Source: Strongylocentrotus purpuratus (lineage: Eukaryota > Echinodermata > Echinoidea > Camarodonta > Strongylocentrotidae). From it: a stretch of 64,000 nucleotides of DNA. The stretch spans positions 22,810,095-22,874,094 of the forward strand of contig NW_022145606.1 of NCBI RefSeq assembly GCF_000002235.5, read 5' to 3'. This document shows, piece by piece, positions 1 to 12,170 of this stretch. The notes beneath the pieces are model-generated. The model ran no database searches. It saw nothing but the letters and a program-made list of their open reading frames with translations, and was not told where the DNA came from. Numbering within the stretch: position 1 is the first letter of the stretch; every line of letters starts with the position of its first letter. Both the position numbers and the translations under genes were made by a program.

Positions 1-814
1 ATTTGACCCCCTTTTCTAGCATCGGGGCACATTTTTACATAAAATAAGCCCATCAAATCTTCTTTGCCTACAATACCGCCCGGGAAACTTACCACTATCC
101 AAAAGTGACCATAATGGTTAGTTGAGAAAAAAAAGTGGCCAGAATTACCAAAGTGATGTGAGAAGGGTCATATTAAGATCGATATTTTTGGAAAAAGCGC
201 AAAGTTTTACTCATTGTAAGCTAAATAAACAAACACACCAGAAATTACTTCCACCTGTGTATCATGGAGTTCACTGCTTGTGCATGAATGAATAATGATG
301 ACATAACTAATTTCATGAGCACGTACCCAGGATTTCGTCTCCGTGTATTTCAAAATTTGTTCTGCAATGACCTTTATCTGCTCATCATGCTCAGACTGCA
401 ACCGTCAACTATGTCGACTTTTTCCCATAACGAATCACGTGAAAACAACTAAACACTGGTGGTCGCTGGATGGCGCTGTGAATTGTGAACCCACTGTAGT
501 GGATGTTTCATTACAAACCACGAAGTACAAGCACCAATACATACACTACATGAAAACAATTTTTTGAATAGTAACATCATAGCGATAATAATTTTATTAT
601 ACTTTTTGTTTCTCTCTTGATTATACAAATTTATCTTAATGAGTATTACATGATGATGCTCTCCATCTAACCTATTATAAGCATAATATTTAAACTTTTA
701 GAAAAGTTGCATATTGAGATATTAAGTAGACATGATTATGCACGATCATTCCAATCATTGGCGCAATACACGACCTGTTTACATTAATTGTATAGACTAA
801 CAATAACATAAGTA
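1..814. other. Left flank of the duplicated block, no gene seen
   Basis: AT-rich DNA without a supportable exon. About 45 bp at 205-250 match 19848-19895, which follows a repeat block in the spacer between the two duplication copies. This hints that a related spacer lies just left of the window. Confidence 0.4.
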
Positions 815-1130
815 TTATGGTTAGTATAATATTGTAGGTCCTCTGTAGAGAAAAGCTCATCCCCCATCATACTTTTTTAAAGGGAATAAATGGGAACGTT
901 TTCCGGTACTACATCACAGTGACATTAACCATACAGCCAATTTGAAGCTCGAATTTTTACAATGATCACAGCTTTCAAAATGTCGTAATTTTTTTTTTTT
1001 TGTCCGATTCCCATCAAACTCTAACCAGTCTTTTTTTTTATCTGCCTCCTTTATTTTACAGTAATTTGCTAGTAAAGATGTATTTCCCTTTAACGCTTCA
1101 AATCTCATAGGAATTAAAGACGTTTTACAT
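815..1130. repeat. Dispersed repeat at the left edge of copy 1
   Basis: The first 300 bp of the block match 23880-24190 closely and 11830-12170 more weakly. All three share phrases about a drop in sequence identity such as the motif CACAGTGACATTAAC near the left part and a TTTAAAG/TTTAACG end. It is therefore a transposon-like family sitting at the duplication edge as well as part of the duplication. Confidence 0.45.
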
Positions 1131-1883
1131 TATTTGATTGCTAGTTGAACTAACTCTCCTTCGTATACAATTTTTGGTCAGTAGGTAAAGAGTGAAAAGC
1201 TGGGATTTCATTATAAAAGCAAATAAAACGCGAGTGGGGGTTGGCAACGAGACAAAACAAAAGGTCCAACAAATAATTTAAGGGGAAATGTTATGTTAGT
1301 ATTTACTAATGTTATCTATCTATTTGTTATTTTATCTCTTCTACATAGAGGGTGACTATTTTAATAACGAGTAGGTCTATATACTGCCCTCAAAAGGGCC
1401 GTGTCTGTTCTTATCCACACAAACAAACAAAATCTGGTAGAGCCAAGACCACTCAAAGAAGACAATAGCTGCTGCATTCTGGACGAATAAATGAAATAAC
1501 AGGTAATCACAAAATTAAAAGTAACTTGTAATGTTGTAATGTTAACCCTATAATATTATGGCGCCCGTATTCTAATAAAAGCGTTTTTTCTAGAATTGGT
1601 TTGTAATAAAAGAAGGTAGTGTGAGGTCCAAGTTATCCTTCTGTTCAGGCGCGAGTTTTTTTAATGCGTATGTTTTTCGGGAACCCCCCCCCCCCTTTTG
1701 AGTGTTGATTTTGTTTGTATATTTAATAAAAATTTAATAATTAAAAAAAAAATCTTAATGGATGACCTAAAAAAAGACCTTACACCCCCCCCCCCCCCCC
1801 CACCCTCAGAACGGAATGTCATGCCGATCGGTCAATTTTTTAAATTTCGGGACCCCAAAAAATAATAATATATGTCTTTTATA

Positions 1884-1889
1884 TTTATT
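1884..1889 (-). promoter_or_regulatory. Candidate poly(A) signal of A1
   Basis: TTTATT on the plus strand reads AATAAA on the coding strand, about 85 nt after the A1 stop. The same hexamer is kept at the same distance in A2. Confidence 0.4.
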
Positions 1890-1971
1890 ATTATCATTTC
1901 TAAATTTCCCGCGTGTGTACAGCAAGACATTAATTCCCCCCCCCCCCTTCGATTCAAGATCAACTGCTTAT

Positions 1972-4555
1972 CTACCAGAAATGGCTAACAAAGACAGCAA
2001 GGAAGCTACCGCACATCGTAGCTAGGAGACTGACGGAGTAGATAGCCCCGACGCCATTACAAAAATCGCCGGTACAGCAGTGTACGCAGGCCGTCGTACC
2101 GGCTTGACTCCTACATGTGTTAACACACTCAGATGATGATAGAGTATTGCAATCACGGGCCCAGGTCTCGCTGACACCATCGATGAGTAACGATGTTTTC
2201 TGTTTTAAAAAAAAAGGTCAGATAGAGTAATAAGAAAGCACCCACAAGAAAATTAATAAGAAAAGAGAAAACAAACCAAAAAGAGTCATTACAGAAAACG
2301 ATTAAAACAAATTAAAAAAAAGTTAGATACAGAAGTAAGAAGGCACTCACAAGAAAAACCGAAACCAAACAAACAACGACCAATAAAAAAAAGGTAGTAT
2401 TCATTCTAATTATCAGCCTTTGGATTGCACACTTTCATACCGTGTGGCAGGACAAATTCTGATCCTTGGATGGATTCTCAAAGTAATTGTGTAAAACAAA
2501 GAGAGAGAGAGAGGAGGAGAGAGAGAGAGAGAGGAAGAGAGAGAGAGAGAGGAGAGGGGATTAGATACAAATGCATAACAAAAAATAACTCTATTCTCAT
2601 CACAAATTGTTCAAAGTCATATTCATTTCAACTTTTGTTATGTTGATATTGCATTTAGAACTTGCGTTTGGATTATGATTTGTATGTCATTGTACTCCGC
2701 CCAAAGCGAGCGAGAGAAGAAAAATAAATCATGAGACGCTTCATCGAAGTAAAGATAAAAATATACTCCGGCCGAATATGGGGATTTTCTGATATTGCTT
2801 GCCAAAGTTCTTTCTTTTTATATAAATTCGTGAGCAAGTGACGCCAGCGAGCAAAAATGGACACTTTGATAATTTTGAAATGTTATTTCATCATAAAAAT
2901 TCACAAGCTTGGGTATACAAATAGTATACTCGGGCATCTTCATTTAAACTGATATTTTAGGCACCCTAATATGTCGTTGCCCAAATAGTGTGCTTTAATT
3001 AAACTGATATTTTAGGCACCCTAATATGTCGTTGCCCAAATAATGTGCTTTAATTAAACTAATATTTTAGGCACCCTAATATGTCGTTGCCCAAATAATG
3101 TGCTTTAATTAAACTGATATTTTAGGCACCCTAATATGTCGTTGCCCAAATAATGTGCTTTAATTAAACTGATATTTTAGGCACCCTAATATGTCGTTGC
3201 CCAAATAATGTGATGATTGCTCGAAAATTGACACTCTAAAAATCCCGGGGGGAAGCGCGAGCCTCTCGTACGTCTTTGACTGTAGCATAGCAGTGGAGTT
3301 GCAAATTTTTGGCATAAACGGCTTTCTGTTCACTTCTTCTTCAACTGAGGCTGAAATTAACGCACTTTGGAGGAATATAGTCAAAGAATTTAGCCAGGTT
3401 ACAGAAGGTTAAGAACTCTTTCTAATTTTGAACCTTTAAAAACAAACCTTGCATTATATTGCCTACATAAGCATTATAATCAACCGTATCCAATTCCTTC
3501 CCCCTAAAAAATCATTTCATAGTGTAATCATACTTATGACAGTGAATCAGCTTTATCATAAATGGATAAGGCCAAACATACTTGATCCCTAGATATTCAC
3601 AAATAAAGAGAGCCTAGGTTCCATGTTTTGTTTTTATTTACATAGAAGAGCTATTGGGTAAATTTCAACACACATTTTTGTTAAATAAAATGGCATTTGA
3701 ACAGGCACTAGAGAGGCTTAAAACTTAATTAATTCATTAAAAAAATTGTTAGATAACAAATGAAAAGAAATTTAAGCGGGCCTTAAAAAAGATAGAGGGC
3801 AGAAAGAAAAACTGGACTTACAACACAACCATTTTCGCAAGTGGTGACGTTGGTTACTCCTGAGCTTCTGTCAAATGGGTCCACGCACCTCGCGTCATTC
3901 ACAATTCCACCGCCAGTGGTGTACACACAATGGTAGCATGATGTCGCAGCTTCGCCGACATGAGCTGGGAGTAATAATAACAATAGTAATAATGATAATG
4001 ATATCAATAGAAATCATTATAATACTAATTTTGTTTACCAAGAAAAGCAATTACAAGTTACCCATTGACACCTTGGTGGAGAGCAGGCGCGGATCCGGGA
4101 TTTATTAGGGGGAGGGGGGGGGGGAGGCCCACCTTTGAAATCAGTTTGAAATTTAGTGTGTTGAAATTTGAAAATCGTGCCGGCCGATATTTCGCTCATT
4201 TGGATTGGGGGGGGGGGGGGGTAGTGAGTACTATTTTTTCTTCTTTTTTGCCCCCGGAAATTTGAAAATTGTGCCGGTCGCTATTTCGCTCAACACCCCA
4301 CATCCCACCCAGCCCCCCCCCCCCCCCCCCCCCCCCCTTGAGCAAAAAAAAGAGAGGAAAATTTCTAGTCACAATTAATTTTTGTTTCCTTTTTTGACCA
4401 GGGGCCCCCCCCCCCTTGTATCCGCGCCTTGTGGAGAGTAACAAATGTGACTTGAGAATTGCACCCAAAACTGTTAAAATTATTTCAAGGAGTGGAAGTA
4501 TCTTACCGAAAGAAAAGACTGCTGCCAGTAAAAAGATCAACGAAATCTTATCCAT
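1972..4555 (-). CDS. Ly6/uPAR-type three-finger protein A1, likely GPI-anchored
   Basis: Three exons on the minus strand: 4555-4507, 3964-3822 and 2199-1972, with GT-AG borders in phases 1 and 0 and 420 nt in total (139 aa). Residues 1-22 are a signal peptide (starts MDKISLIFLLAAVFSF). The mature part has 12 cysteines (26, 29, 43, 59, 63, 81, 89, 93, 102, 105, 106, 111) and ends in CCTGDFCN, the Ly6 hallmark. N55 is in an N-glycosylation sequon. Residues 114-135 are hydrophobic, as in a GPI-attachment signal. Fold and secretion follow from the family; the ligand is unknown. Intron 1 holds a hAT-type MITE and intron 2 a 55-bp minisatellite. The start is the only ATG giving a signal peptide with a matching phase. 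It is divergent to B1. Confidence 0.88.
2946..3212. repeat. 55-bp minisatellite in A1 intron 2, five units
   Basis: Units start at 2946, 3001, 3056, 3111 and 3166, nearly identical, each holding the phrase GGCACCCTAATATGTCGTTG. The duplicate locus has six units at 25943-26264. Confidence 0.95.
3209..3412 (+). other. 67-codon open frame kept in both duplicates, antisense in A1 intron 2
   Basis: Runs from just after a stop to TAA at 3410-3412. The translation begins CDDCSKIDTLKIPGG and ends IVKEFSQVTEG. The frame is also open at 26261-26464, with amino-acid changes Q to H and A to T. No initiator codon or clear splice acceptor is present. It could be a relic exon or transposon fragment, or chance in a young duplicate. 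Confidence 0.2.
4084..4430. mobile_element. hAT-type MITE in A1 intron 1, 8-bp TSD
   Basis: Starts CAGGCGCGGATCC and ends GTATCCGCGCCTT, as an inverted pair. It is flanked by identical GTGGAGAG at 4076-4083 and 4431-4438. An 8-bp TSD with CAGG-type ends fits the hAT superfamily. The 347-bp inside has long poly-G and poly-C runs and no transposase. The same insertion is in A2, so it predates the duplication. Confidence 0.85.
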
Positions 4556-5461
4556 TCTGAAACGTTTTTACCTTGTCTCAGCAAAACCAATAGAGATTTC
4601 TGAAAAGACAACAAGTGCAAATGGTTAGTTTTTAAGGATCATTTCTAAGATCTATATATTTTTCATTTAGTTTACTCTTCTAGTACATGGTTCTTTTATT
4701 ACACAATATCAAACATAATGATACACACCATATCTTTATGATGTGATTGACGTCATGCAGAACTTTATATTGACATCTCCCCCCCCCCCCCCTCAAAAAA
4801 GTTAAGCAAAAGGAAAGCTTAAATATGTATAGAAAAATAAATCAGTCATATTCTGTGTTCTATTCATATTGTTATGACTTTATATGACACGAGATGCTTA
4901 GACAAAATGAAGAAAAAATTAAACAATATCAGTACCAAAGGTACTACAGTTTTACAATGGCTTCCATGGTAATTTTTTAAATGAGGGATAAACATAAACA
5001 CACACAAAAATGATAAAATAAAAACACCTTATCTCGAACTTGCTGAATTGTTTTCCCCTTAGATTCATTTCAGCAAGATATGTTTCTATTTTATATTAAA
5101 CCATTTATAGCTGATTCAATATTGCCAAACAATGGTAAACAGGTAGTGCACTTAGCTGAAAAAAGAACATGATCTTACCAACATCATAATACAATTGAGA
5201 GCACCATCATTACGTCAATGAAAAACGAACAATTTCTTTTGATTTCTGAGCTTTATCTTTATATCATTACAGAAAAGTAGCTCAGTGGCTCAGATTCTGA
5301 CCAAATTGCATTTGAATAAGGATTTAACAAAATAAGTGTAATTGTTTCTGCATTATTATGACAAAATGTACATATTTAGGTTATTTGTAACTAATTTCAA
5401 TGTCAACAAGGCGTCTTTCATGTAAAGGCTTAAAACTAAAAACACCTCATGTTTTTACTGT

Positions 5462-6040
5462 CATTAGGCAAGGTATTAATCTACATTTACCACTCCATAC
5501 CCAGGAGAGAAATGGAGACCTGGTAGGATGACCCGGACGAAAGCCCTGTGTTAGTAATTGGCATATGCCATCACAGTGACCATATGGTAGGAATAAGGGA
5601 GTTTACAGATACAATCTGCGCATGGGCAGATAAAGGTCATTTGTACCAAAAAGGTAAAACCCACCAGAGATGAATACTGGATATGCGCTCATGAAAGTTA
5701 TGTAACATTGTTCATTATTTCACCAACGGTACATTCTAAGATACGCAGGTGGAAGTATTCTTTTCAAGAGGGCAAACAAAAGGTATTCATGAAGCCGCAC
5801 ATCTAGGACTTTGGCAGTTATTATTCTAAGATGCTCAAAGTGGAACTTCTCCATGTGTAAAAGATCTGTGGATATTTGGGGTCATCTGTACCATGTGCTA
5901 TCCGTAAACTCCCTTATAATCCCCAAGAATGAATGAATGAATCTGAAACCGGGACTGGGTTAATAATGTTTGTAAAGCGCTAACAGACGGTATTTCGTAT
6001 TGAGCTCTATATAAATTCAGATTATTACATTGTTATATCA
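5462..6040 (+). mobile_element. SINE relic split by a MITE
   Basis: The 5462-5593 part resembles SINE bodies at 39230-39300 and 53475-53530 (phrase TATTAATCTACATTTA). The 5917-6040 part has the tail with TTTGTAAAGCGCTAACAGAC and CTCTATATAAAT. A MITE interrupts it at 5594-5916. No clear tRNA head is left. Confidence 0.5.
5594..5916. mobile_element. MITE with 18-bp terminal inverted repeats
   Basis: The left end TAAGGGAGTTTACAGATA and the inverted right end differ by one base. Length 323 bp, no coding capacity. A partial relative occurs at about 19970-20045 (shared AATATCCACAGATCTT). The superfamily is not clear. Confidence 0.7.
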
Positions 6041-6506
6041 ACAGTTGATTGAAAATTACAATGTACTTTGGAAATAAAGAATCCATAGGCCTATATTTAT
6101 TATCGCCACGGTTAAACTCATCTTTCCATTTGTGAGGATTTTTTTACACTTTTTCCTCTTATAACTCAAAAGTGTAATTTATTAGAAACAGGCTTTAGGT
6201 AGGACATATAGATTCCATCCCCTTTGGTTTAACATATTTAAATATTCAAATAGCATTACACAGGCCTTAATATAGTAAAGAAGTGTTTTGTGTACGCCAT
6301 ATTTGCCTCCCGGAATCGATCACATTCTAAAATATCTTTGACAAAGCGTGGTGTGCAAATAATTATTTAAATTCTTATTTTCTTTTGCAATCATAAAAAG
6401 TACTCATCAAAGTTATTTCTATTTCACTTTATATTTATCTATCTCCTTTTTATTAATTGCAACCATAAAGTTGGATTTCAAATACAAATATAAAAAGATC
6501 CTTTAA

Positions 6507-6965
6507 CCCTAATAAGGCCGGGGGCATTATGTTTCCCCCCCCCCCCACGATTCTTCTGATTGTTCGGGAACGCATATGGATGGCGCCCCGCCGCTCGCTG
6601 ACTTTTTTCTTTCGAGTCTTGCGCATCTTTAAAAAAATTAAAATCGGACCTACAGTTGTATTATTATTCCAAATGGTCTAATGAATATTTGTGGTGAAAA
6701 ATAATGCTTAAATATGAATAATATATGATTTATGGGTAAAAATGTGATTTATGACCTTATTTCCATAAATTACCATAAATATGCAAATGAGTGAATTTAA
6801 AAAAAAAGTGAAATTATCATTTTATTCTATACACTTCACTTGACATGCGTGCACATTTTTTGCGGAGATCGGCAGTTTCACGGCCGAGATCTTAAGGGGG
6901 GCATAATGCCCCCCCCCCCCATCCCCGGCCGTACTAAGACCTCAAATAGCCCGGCCTTTTTAGGG
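6507..6965. mobile_element. piggyBac-type MITE, TTAA-flanked, CCCTAA ends
   Basis: TTAA at 6503-6506 and 6966-6969 flank inverted ends (CCCTAATAAGGCCGGG and CCCGGCCTTTTTAGGG). The TTAA target and CCCT ends are typical of piggyBac. It is 459 bp and has no transposase. The duplicate is at 28596-29058. Confidence 0.8.
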
Positions 6966-8919
6966 TTAAAATGGTTGAATTTATTTACTCAGTGAAACTG
7001 TCTAAAGTCTATGTGATACATGGTTTATCATGCACACGTAATAAAATATGAAGGTAAATAAAGATAACAAAAAGGAAATGATACATGATTTTATGAGAGT
7101 TGTGTACATGGACAGTCCTTCAATCAACACTTTAAAATCGGTAACACCGTCATGTCTATTCCTGTAACAGAAAGTTATGTCAATGTGCTGACATATGCAG
7201 AATTGTGGGTAGGCTATCGCTATGAAGGTAGCTCTTCCTAATTATTTGTATTATATTGGCCAATGTCAATACGACTTTGGTTTTATGAAGATTTAGATAA
7301 AAAGCCAGGTAATTGCCATTAAAAATAACTAAATTAATTTGTTTATATGATTTACGGGCCGATTATCGTGTCGATTATGACATGAATAGAACCCATAGTA
7401 GTATCTTGATTCACATAACATAACAAAGACATTGAATTACTCATAATATAAAGCAATGACAGTAATTTAAAGCGATACTGGGCTGATGAACTTTCTGTCC
7501 CATCGTATTTGCAAAATAGTGAATAGAGAGCTTAGGGAAGCAGATGGCGTTGCGTAACATTTTGTAATATTTTGAATTCCAGAGGGGGACTGTGCATTTA
7601 TATGGACAGCTGTTGATGGAAATGATTGCTGGAGAGGGTTACATTTATTTTTGTTAAGCCAAGCTAATCTTGCATATTTTTCCCTCGGAAAAATATGCAA
7701 GCATCGAACTTTGAAGCCATGCGTGGCACCGAAAAATTAGGTTATGTTCAGTGAAGATGTATTTAGCTATAACATATAAAACACAAAATTCACAACATAT
7801 GACTAATGCAACTTTCTATTAGTTATAAAATGCTTTTCCGTTCTCAGATAGCTCTATTGAAGACAGAGCCATTTCAACCAGCGAAATCGACCAAGGAAAT
7901 CGTGAGTTAGAGCGAATGAAAGGTTTTCATCATCATGATTCCCATCTAATTATTGACATTTTCCGAAATTTGTGCAAAGCTAGGAAAGTAGTCCAAAGGT
8001 TTATCTTCCTAAAGAACTAAATGAAATTGTGTTATATTTTTGCGCATTTATTGATTGATAAAGTTGTCAAGTTATCACCACTATTCACCCCAAGTACGGG
8101 CCAGCAAAGCAAAAGTCGCCGTGCTCGCTGAGTTGGGCTGTGTGTGGAAAGGGAGGACTTAGTGCTCCTAGGGAGCTGTACGGTTTCGGAGGGGAATTAA
8201 GGGGATTACGGTAGAAGAAACAAAAGACGCGCGGTGTCAGGGATGACTTCAAATGGGCCTCTTGGACGGAATCTCCATTCATTTTAGCTTCCTGGTTCTG
8301 CATACTTTGGTGTCGGCTGCAAAAGGGACATAGTATCTTTAAAGGAGCTACACAAAGAAAATTCACTAACAACTGATAATTAGAACAAATTACATATGGA
8401 TGGAAAGATTTTCTCTTGAAAAGCTGAGAAATCATATAGATATCATGGAAAGGCGTAAAATGCAATTTTTCAAAACCCTTCTTAGACCCCCAAGCGCCCC
8501 CGAACGTAAGCCAAACACACGAGCGTAGCGAGCTCTGAATAGTGAGGTCACACACTGGACAAACAGCTCAGTGCCGTGTAGCAGTCTGCAGCTAGCCAGC
8601 CGTGTCCCGTATGTGACGTCACAAATATTGACACTCTATAAAGGACCGCTGATTAAGGCAGAAAATCTGGATCTCAAAACTAACATTTTTGAGAGTTGAT
8701 TACTGCGGGCCCCAAACATATTTTGAAGAAAAGAGTTGTCGTATTTGATCAGCAAGGCTTCCCCTTCGCAATGATATGAGTTTTGCATCAATTCAAAACA
8801 CTTTTGTTTCTTCGTGTGGCTACTTTACATTCCTCTCGACAGGCTAGAGTTGCAGATTATTGAGGCCCTAATGGAGTAACTTATATGGTCCCTAGCCTTT
8901 AGTCTTATGTGGGCCTTAA

Positions 8920-9296
8920 AGGGGCACGTTCCCGCCAGTGTAGTTATCGCTGCTCTAGTCATCGCCATCTTGGTTCCAAAGATCGACTTCTTATTTGCAT
9001 ACAGCTGTCAATCAAAGTACGCGCGTCCTGGCCTGCCTTCGCCAAACCAGCTGATCGCTGCCGATTGTGACGTCACGAAAGTGGGCGGAAACAGCAGCCG
9101 AATCTTAGAGCCGAACTGCGATTGGTATTACTTCGGTACATGTATGCGATAATCGGCATTGTGCGGGCATTCGGAACATGCCATCTGCGTAAGAGCCGTA
9201 TTCTGTTGGTGTCAATAGGCAGCTAGCACCGTCCGCCAGCGGGTACGTATTTTGAACGCCCTCTGGAATACGGGGAACATGCCCCTTTAACCTATA
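8920..9296. mobile_element. TTAA-flanked MITE, AGGGGCACGTTCCC ends
   Basis: TTAA at 8916-8919 and 9297-9300. The inverted ends AGGGGCACGTTCCC and GGGAACATGCCCCT differ by one base. Length 377 bp. An internal 81-codon frame is a by-product. The duplicate is at 31008-31374, where the left TTAA has become CTAA. Confidence 0.75.
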
Positions 9297-10068
9297 TCAT
9301 AATTCGTTGTATCGTTCATTGTGGGTTATCTGCACCAAACGGAAATGTTCAGCCAATTGTTTTTGTTCTGAAATGCATGAAAACACTGGCGGGCCCCTAA
9401 AACAAAAACAAAATGGGAGCTTTGGGCACTAATTTTCAAAATTCAATCGGTGACACAGTTTTGGCATTACATTTTGAATTATAATTCCGCATTTAAAAAA
9501 AAAGATGAACACCATTTCCCTGTCGAAGCCATCTGTTTACCTAACCAGACACCTAGGTTCGAAACAATAATGTATACGCAATCTACTATTAACATATTCA
9601 AATGAACTTTTTCCTCTGATGTCTAACTTTCCTTCACGTTTTCTCTCCATTATACTGGGTTTCTCTGTTATATAATCGTTATATCAAGAAACATAGGCAT
9701 TAATCTTACAGTAACGTGATTCTATGTATAATGTAGCGCTCGAAACACACGCCTCGCTTTTCGGGTTTCAAGCTCGTTCTACTTTCTTTTATCATTAACT
9801 GTGCGGGCCTACAGCTACTGATATCTCTGTTGCGGGGCGGCAGGAGTGACGGACATGAGCGGTGTACAAGAACCCATTATCATTATTATCATTAACCACA
9901 ATTGTACAACTAATGGAAAGTAAAACAATTTGAATACATTTTCCAAATAAATTAGAGTTTAAACAAAAATCTAGAATTCCTTACCTGCAGATGTCAGTTT
10001 GCAATGGAGAAGAGGACAGACTGGAGCTTATTTCCTTCCAAACGACTGAACGCGCTCTATTGAGATGT

Positions 10069-10104
<36 letters not shown>

Positions 10105-10804
10105 GACTGCACGCAATATGATTTATGCAAATTCAGAATAGATCTCTTCGTCATGATTGGTTGGCAAGAAGGAGCGGTGAAGTTTATATGATTACAGTAC
10201 GTGACAAAGCGTACGTGGTCAATTCATGAAGAGGGCAGTGGAACAAAAGGGGATGCCTGGGGCACCGATCTACCTCGGAAAATAAGGCATCCGAACAGGA
10301 GGTGATCCATGCGTCTATCATTTTCTTGTCTCCCCCCTCTCCTTCTTCCTTTCCATTTCTCTCTTTTCTCGCTTTTACCTTTAATTTCATTTTTTTTTTC
10401 TACCCGTCGATCCGGGGGGCACGTCCCTCTTTGCCACTCTATCTAGCTGTGCCACCATTAACGAAATGATTGTGATTGGCTCGCTTACAGGCTAGGCCAC
10501 GCCTCCATTAGATGATATTCGTAATGTTTGTTTACCTCTATTTTTAGCGATGGAGTAATATTTGTAAAGAATTTTTTACTGATTTTATCATCTGTAGATG
10601 TAGCGCCTTTGCAAATAAAATTCCGTTGACCGTCCGTTTTGTACGTTCAACAAATTAAAATTGAAATCGAAATACAGACAATTTGATAGCACAGCATGTG
10701 TTTTTTCATCTTTGTGGAACAAAACATGATTGAGTAATAAAAGGAAGAATGATCCCTAAAGAAACGCTTTTGTTTGTTTTATTCCAAAAGTCGCTAACAA
10801 AAAA

Positions 10805-10839
<35 letters not shown>

Positions 10840-11499
10840 GAAAGCTAAATACAAGCAATTTTACATTTATGACAATTTTACATTGATCATCAGTAGGCAG
10901 GTATATCTATCAAAAAAATAATACATTGCCTGCGGAAAGATGTTATATTTGAGCAAATTTGTAATCGCCATAGAGAATGTAGTGCCTTTTGGAATGGAAC
11001 ATAAATTGGTAACCAATTGTCTTTTTACCTTTCAAAGAGGGAATTTAATTTGATTCCCATGCCTGAGATCCCCATATTTATCTTTTTGAACATTATTTCT
11101 GTCGAAAATCGGAATAGCTCCTTTTTGGAATTCAGCTCTTTATTATGTTGACCAAGATACAGATGAAATCATGGATAATAATAGCCTATCGGTAAACACG
11201 GATATATGATTATTAAAGCATACACGCCAACATTTTTTTACTATCATATCATAATTCTCGCTATATTGTGTGTGTCTATTACAAGGCGAACGGGGATCTC
11301 GGGGGTATTATATAGAGTATCACAAGTAATAGAAGAACGATTAGCATTATTTTTATTTTTTACAAGACATTTTTAATTCAATGTTTTTTACGTCCATTAT
11401 ATTAATTTCTGTATCATGTATATTTCTTTCTCACATCGGTACAATATAAATTTACTCAGTGTTATTAATATTATAATTGATGACAATGAAGGCGGGAAA

Positions 11500-11760
11500 T
11501 GAAGTGAAAACTAAAATGTCCATATCTAATTTTAGCTATGATTTATAGCTAAAGTAAGCTATGGACATTTCAGTTTTGGTTTTGGGCAATAAATTACGGT
11601 CAGATGAGCATATTTTGATACCTTATTTGTGACACTGACAGGTCACGAATTGGCGTGGGGTCCATGGGGCGGAGCCCCGGAAGCTCAGGGGTTTTAAGCA
11701 ATAAGCTACGATCAGATGAGCATATTATGATGCCTTATTTGTGACACTGGCAGGTTACGA
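11500..11760. repeat. Hairpin plus 112-bp-repeat fragment
   Basis: An inverted repeat around AATGTCCATA...CTATGGACATT at 11515-11572 is followed by one to two units of the GATGAGCATATT repeat family seen at 17460-17830, 35400-35900 and 37140-37900. A similar hairpin precedes the family at 35018-35076. Confidence 0.65.
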
Positions 11761-11829
11761 AGTGGCGTGGGGTTGGAAGGTGTACAAAAAGTGTAAACAA
11801 ATTTATTTTATATCTCTTTTCCTCCATAG

Positions 11830-12170
11830 TGGCTTCTCCCTTGGGGCACTACTCAAATATTTTGTGGATAGCATATTATCACAGGTCTTCTTAAAAGGAG
11901 AGACCCTCCTCAGTCACAAATTTTGAGAAAAAAAAACTTTTATTTATTTTGTGTGTTGTAACTCATGTAAACGGGAAAGCTGTTCGGCACTTCGTCACAC
12001 TAACATTACCGATTTGAACAGTGCCTATATGCGTACAGTGATTATAGCTTTAAAACTTTTAATTTTCTGTCCGATTTCACTCAAACTTTCATCATTCAAA
12101 TTATCTGATTTGTTTTGCTTATAGAGTAGTTGTCCCTTAAAACATTTCAAGTGTGGGATTTTCCTTTAAA
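11830..12170. repeat. Diverged copy of the duplication-edge repeat
   Basis: Resembles 860-1130 and 23900-24190 in order and wording (ACACTAACATTACCGAT, GATTATAGCTTTAAAAC) but has many substitutions. An older dispersed member of the same family. Confidence 0.45.

Noticed and set aside
2946..3212. CRISPR-like direct repeats
   Set aside because: The 55-bp units are contiguous without variable spacers and lie in a eukaryotic intron: a minisatellite.
7467..7700. 77-codon minus-strand frame kept in copy 2 (29562-29795)
   Set aside because: Conservation is explained by recent duplication; no coding feature beyond openness.
8085..8555. 156-codon open frame on the minus strand, with a 176-codon partner at 30112-30642
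   Set aside because: The two young copies are frameshifted relative to each other at both ends, and no start, splice or family support exists.
8907..9152. 81-codon frame with a hydrophobic start and several cysteines, also at 30998-31240
   Set aside because: It lies within a TTAA MITE bounded by inverted repeats, and the frame starts outside the element; no homology recognised.
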